Below, one piece after another: positions 61,898 to 64,000 of a stretch of 64,000 nucleotides of DNA. The position numbers and the translations under genes are program-made. The stretch lies in NCBI GenBank assembly GCA_009781315.1, contig WQYI01000001.1, positions 248,001-312,000 on the forward strand, read 5' to 3'. Under the pieces are notes generated by a model. The model ran no database searches. It was not told the origin of the DNA and saw nothing but the letters and a program-made list of their open reading frames with translations. The stretch is from Candidatus Endomicrobium embiratermitis. Its GTDB lineage: Bacteria > Elusimicrobiota > Endomicrobiia > Endomicrobiales > Endomicrobiaceae. Numbering within the stretch: the stretch's first letter is position 1; the number at the start of each line of letters is the position of its first letter.

Positions 61898-63238
61898 TTA
61901 ATTTTGTGCTTTATCTACGATAATAAACATAAATTCCGCTTCGGTTGTAAGTTTTCCTTCGACAAAAGCCTGACCTTTCATTTTTCCGCGTCTTCCGCCG
62001 TCTTTTAAAACTTCGACTTTAAGTTCAAGATAGTCACCGGGTTTTACGGGCCTGCGGAACTTAACATTATCTATGGACATAAAATACGCAAGACAATTTC
62101 TCATTTCGGGTCTTGACAAAAACATAACGCAGGACGTCTGCGCCATTGCTTCGACAATCAAAACGCCGGGCATTATCGGCGCTCCCGGGAAATGCCCCTG
62201 AAAAAACCCTTCGTTTCCGCTCACGCATTTGTATCCTACGGCCTTTGAAGGATCCGCTTCGTTTATCTTCACTTTATCTATCATTATAAAAGGATATCTG
62301 TGGGGAATAATTTGCAGCACTTCTTCGTGGCTTAATATTTTTTCGCCTGCGGCGGTTTGCGCAGCATCCGTCATTTTCGCCTCCGTATCTTTTTGTATAA
62401 ACGCTTTTTTTACAAACTCTTTTACAAAACCTATATTATTTTGATGGCCGGGTTTATCTGCGACTATTTTAGCTTTTATAGGTTTTCCGGCAAGATATAA
62501 ATCCCCTATCAAATCCAGAATTTTATGACGGACGAACTCATCCGTATATCTCAAAGGCTCTTTATTATGTATTCCGTCCAAAGACACAACTATGGCGTTG
62601 TCAAGATTTCCGCCCAGCGCAAGCCCGTTTTTCTGCAGATATTCTATTTCGTAGTCAAAACAAAAAGTCTTAGCCGGAGCAAGTCCGTTTAAATAAATAT
62701 CTTTATCTATATTTTCGAGGCAGAGTTTTTGCTCTTTTATATAAGGATGGTCAAAACCTATTGTACATTCTATTTCAAGTTTGTCCGACGGATAAGCTGA
62801 AATTTTTGTTTTTCCCGCTTCAAAATGCACAGGTTCCTTTATAGTATAATACTCTTTAGGAGCGTCAAGTTCTTTAATGCCGCCTTCCGCAATAGTCTGC
62901 GCAAAAATTTTCGCGCTGCCGTCTAAAATAGGCGGCTCGTTGTTGTTTATTTCAATTGCCAGATTGTCTATTCCCAGAGCAAAACACGCAGACATTATGT
63001 GTTCTATGGTATGGACTCTGGCGTTGTTTTTTTCTATGACGCTTCCCCTTACCGCCATTCCGACCGCGGTATTAGACCAAAGCGCCTCTATTTCTGTTTT
63101 TTCAGGCAAATCAACCCTTATAAACCTTATTCCGTAATTTGCCGCGGCAGGCTTAAATACGACCTTGCTTTTATTTCCGGTATGAAGTCCTATTCCCTCG
63201 ACAAAAACTTCTTTAGCTATCGTAGTCTGTTTCGCCAT
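61898..63238 (-). CDS. lpxC-fabZ: LpxC-FabZ fusion (deacetylase / hydroxyacyl-ACP dehydratase)
   Basis: 446 residues. Residues 1 to about 280 are LpxC, the zinc deacetylase that commits to lipid A: EGIGLHTGNKSKV, VHTIEHIMSACFALGID (zinc His), FDYEIEYL and RHKILDLIGDLYLAG (zinc His and Asp). Residues about 300-446 are FabZ: IPHRYPFIMIDKV, GHFPGAPIMPGVLIVEAMAQ. The fusion is known from Bacteroidetes and some other groups and couples fatty-acid and lipid A synthesis. It lies 1 base after lpxD. Confidence 0.97.
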   Translation of the reverse strand: MAKQTTIAKEVFVEGIGLHTGNKSKVVFKPAAANYGIRFIRVDLPEKTEIEALWSNTAVGMAVRGSVIEKNNARVHTIEHIMSACFALGIDNLAIEINNNEPPILDGSAKIFAQTIAEGGIKELDAPKEYYTIKEPVHFEAGKTKISAYPSDKLEIECTIGFDHPYIKEQKLCLENIDKDIYLNGLAPAKTFCFDYEIEYLQKNGLALGGNLDNAIVVSLDGIHNKEPLRYTDEFVRHKILDLIGDLYLAGKPIKAKIVADKPGHQNNIGFVKEFVKKAFIQKDTEAKMTDAAQTAAGEKILSHEEVLQIIPHRYPFIMIDKVKINEADPSKAVGYKCVSGNEGFFQGHFPGAPIMPGVLIVEAMAQTSCVMFLSRPEMRNCLAYFMSIDNVKFRRPVKPGDYLELKVEVLKDGGRRGKMKGQAFVEGKLTTEAEFMFIIVDKAQN

Positions 63239-63239
63239 T

Positions 63240-64000
63240 TTACTTTTTCCCGTCCTCTATTTCTTTTTTTATTTTTCTTATATCGTTGTACATTTCAGGA
63301 AGTTTTCTTAAAGTCGCTCTTATTTTTATGCTTTGTTTGAGTTCCGTTAAAGGATTCCCGCCAACTATCTCGCCGTCATGCAAATCCCCGCCGACTCCCG
63401 ACTGGCTTGATATTGTCACATTATTTCCTATTTTTATATGTCCTGCTATGCCGACTTGCGCGCCTATAGTCGCGTTATTTCCTATTTTGGCAGAACCCGC
63501 TATGCCGGTAAGCGCCACAATTATGCAGTTTTCGCCTATCTGAACATTATGCGCTATCATAACAAGATTATCTATCTTTGTGCCTTTTCCTATTCTGGTC
63601 GCGTCAACTGTAGCTCTGTCTATTGTAGTGTGTGCGCCTATTTCAACGTCATCGCCGATTTCAACTCTTCCTATCTGCGGAATTTTTTGGTTTACTCCGT
63701 CAACGGTCACAAAACCAAAACCGTCGCCTCCGATTACAACCGACGGCTGCAAAATAACTCTGTCGCCGGCAATTACGTTTTCCCTTATTACGACATTAGG
63801 GTAAAAAATACAATTTTTACCGACTTTTGAATTTTTACCTATATAGACATTCGGAAATATTTTTGTCCCGTCTCCAACCCAGGCGCCGTCTTCAATGACG
63901 ACATTCTGGCCGATATAGACATTCTCGCCTATATGCGCGTTATCCGAAATCGACGCGGAATTATGTATTTTAGGGGCTATTTCCGAAAGCCTTTCTTTGT
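63240..64000 (-). CDS. lpxD: UDP-3-O-acylglucosamine N-acyltransferase LpxD (N-terminus outside window)
   Basis: 253 codons are visible; the start lies beyond base 64000. The beta-helix hexapeptide repeats begin [32 protein letters not shown], then [15 protein letters not shown] and [12 protein letters not shown] (catalytic His) mark LpxD. It adds the second acyl chain, after LpxC. The visible end ([19 protein letters not shown]) is the C-terminal helix. It heads the lipid A gene run in the window. Confidence 0.95.
   Translation of the reverse strand, partial: KERLSEIAPKIHNSASISDNAHIGENVYIGQNVVIEDGAWVGDGTKIFPNVYIGKNSKVGKNCIFYPNVVIRENVIAGDRVILQPSVVIGGDGFGFVTVDGVNQKIPQIGRVEIGDDVEIGAHTTIDRATVDATRIGKGTKIDNLVMIAHNVQIGENCIIVALTGIAGSAKIGNNATIGAQVGIAGHIKIGNNVTISSQSGVGGDLHDGEIVGGNPLTELKQSIKIRATLRKLPEMYNDIRKIKKEIEDGKK

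Overview
The window is 64 kb of ordinary-looking chromosome from a Gram-negative, low-to-moderate GC bacterium. It is densely coded, with no intergenic gap over about 180 bases, no rRNA, no tRNA I could recognise and no CRISPR array. A full lipid A pathway including an LpxC-FabZ fusion, a PorV-like outer-membrane protein, type IV pilus genes and NAD-dependent ligase point to a deep-branching diderm. My best guess is Elusimicrobiota (Endomicrobia-like). That is an inference from gene content and style, not a proven placement.

Layout. 1-5063 (minus): purH (cut by the window edge), recX, a nitroreductase, a DUF362 ferredoxin protein and an OlsF-like ornithine-lipid synthase that looks imported. 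5176-9010 (plus): an operon of an endonuclease Q/UvrD helicase fusion and a radical SAM protein. 9058-23274 (minus): a possible pPIWI-associating nuclease, a pseudouridine synthase, a Fic protein with a substituted catalytic His, ligA, nusB, a DUF2207-like membrane protein, rlmN, a lipoate ligase, an alkyltransferase, a sensor kinase, a shortened uvrC, a DUF4230 protein and murJ. 23393-29951 (plus): a TetR-controlled exporter operon (TolC, HlyD, two ABC ATPases, two permeases) resembling the E. coli CecR/YbhGFSR system but with the tandem ATPase split in two. 29988-37328 (minus): miaA, mutL, a PilZ protein, mutS, a lytic transglycosylase and miaB. 37448-48321 (minus): a glycan assembly block (GT-C/TPR protein, GT4, flavoprotein, polyprenyl-phosphate sugar transferase, GT2, YbhN-like flippase, O-antigen-ligase-like protein) joined to prepilin peptidase, a pilin-like protein and pilT. 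Then coaD, recG, rpmB (plus) and a short RelA/SpoT. 53036-64000 (minus): a PorV-like protein, msbA, lpxB, gnnA-like and gnnB-like genes, lpxI, two lpxA paralogues, lpxC-fabZ and lpxD (cut by the edge).

Two things stand out. First, the chromosome is peppered with short palindromic and composite repeats of several families (at least 17 copies or clusters here). At least four lie in frame inside essential-type genes: the EndoQ-UvrD fusion, murJ, miaB and mutL, where they add roughly 11 to 40 residues to inter-domain linkers or loops. Others supply a stop codon, provide a Shine-Dalgarno, or sit right behind truncated genes. This recalls the Rickettsia palindromic elements but the sequences are different. 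Second, the lipid A cluster carries a GnnA/GnnB-type pair between lpxI and lpxB, plus two lpxA genes. This suggests lipid A built on 2,3-diamino-2,3-dideoxyglucose (amide-linked acyl chains), perhaps alongside the ordinary GlcNAc route.

Several housekeeping proteins are shorter than usual: UvrC lacks its helix-hairpin-helix end and an internal region, MiaB lacks TRAM, and RelA/SpoT lacks the C-terminal regulatory half.
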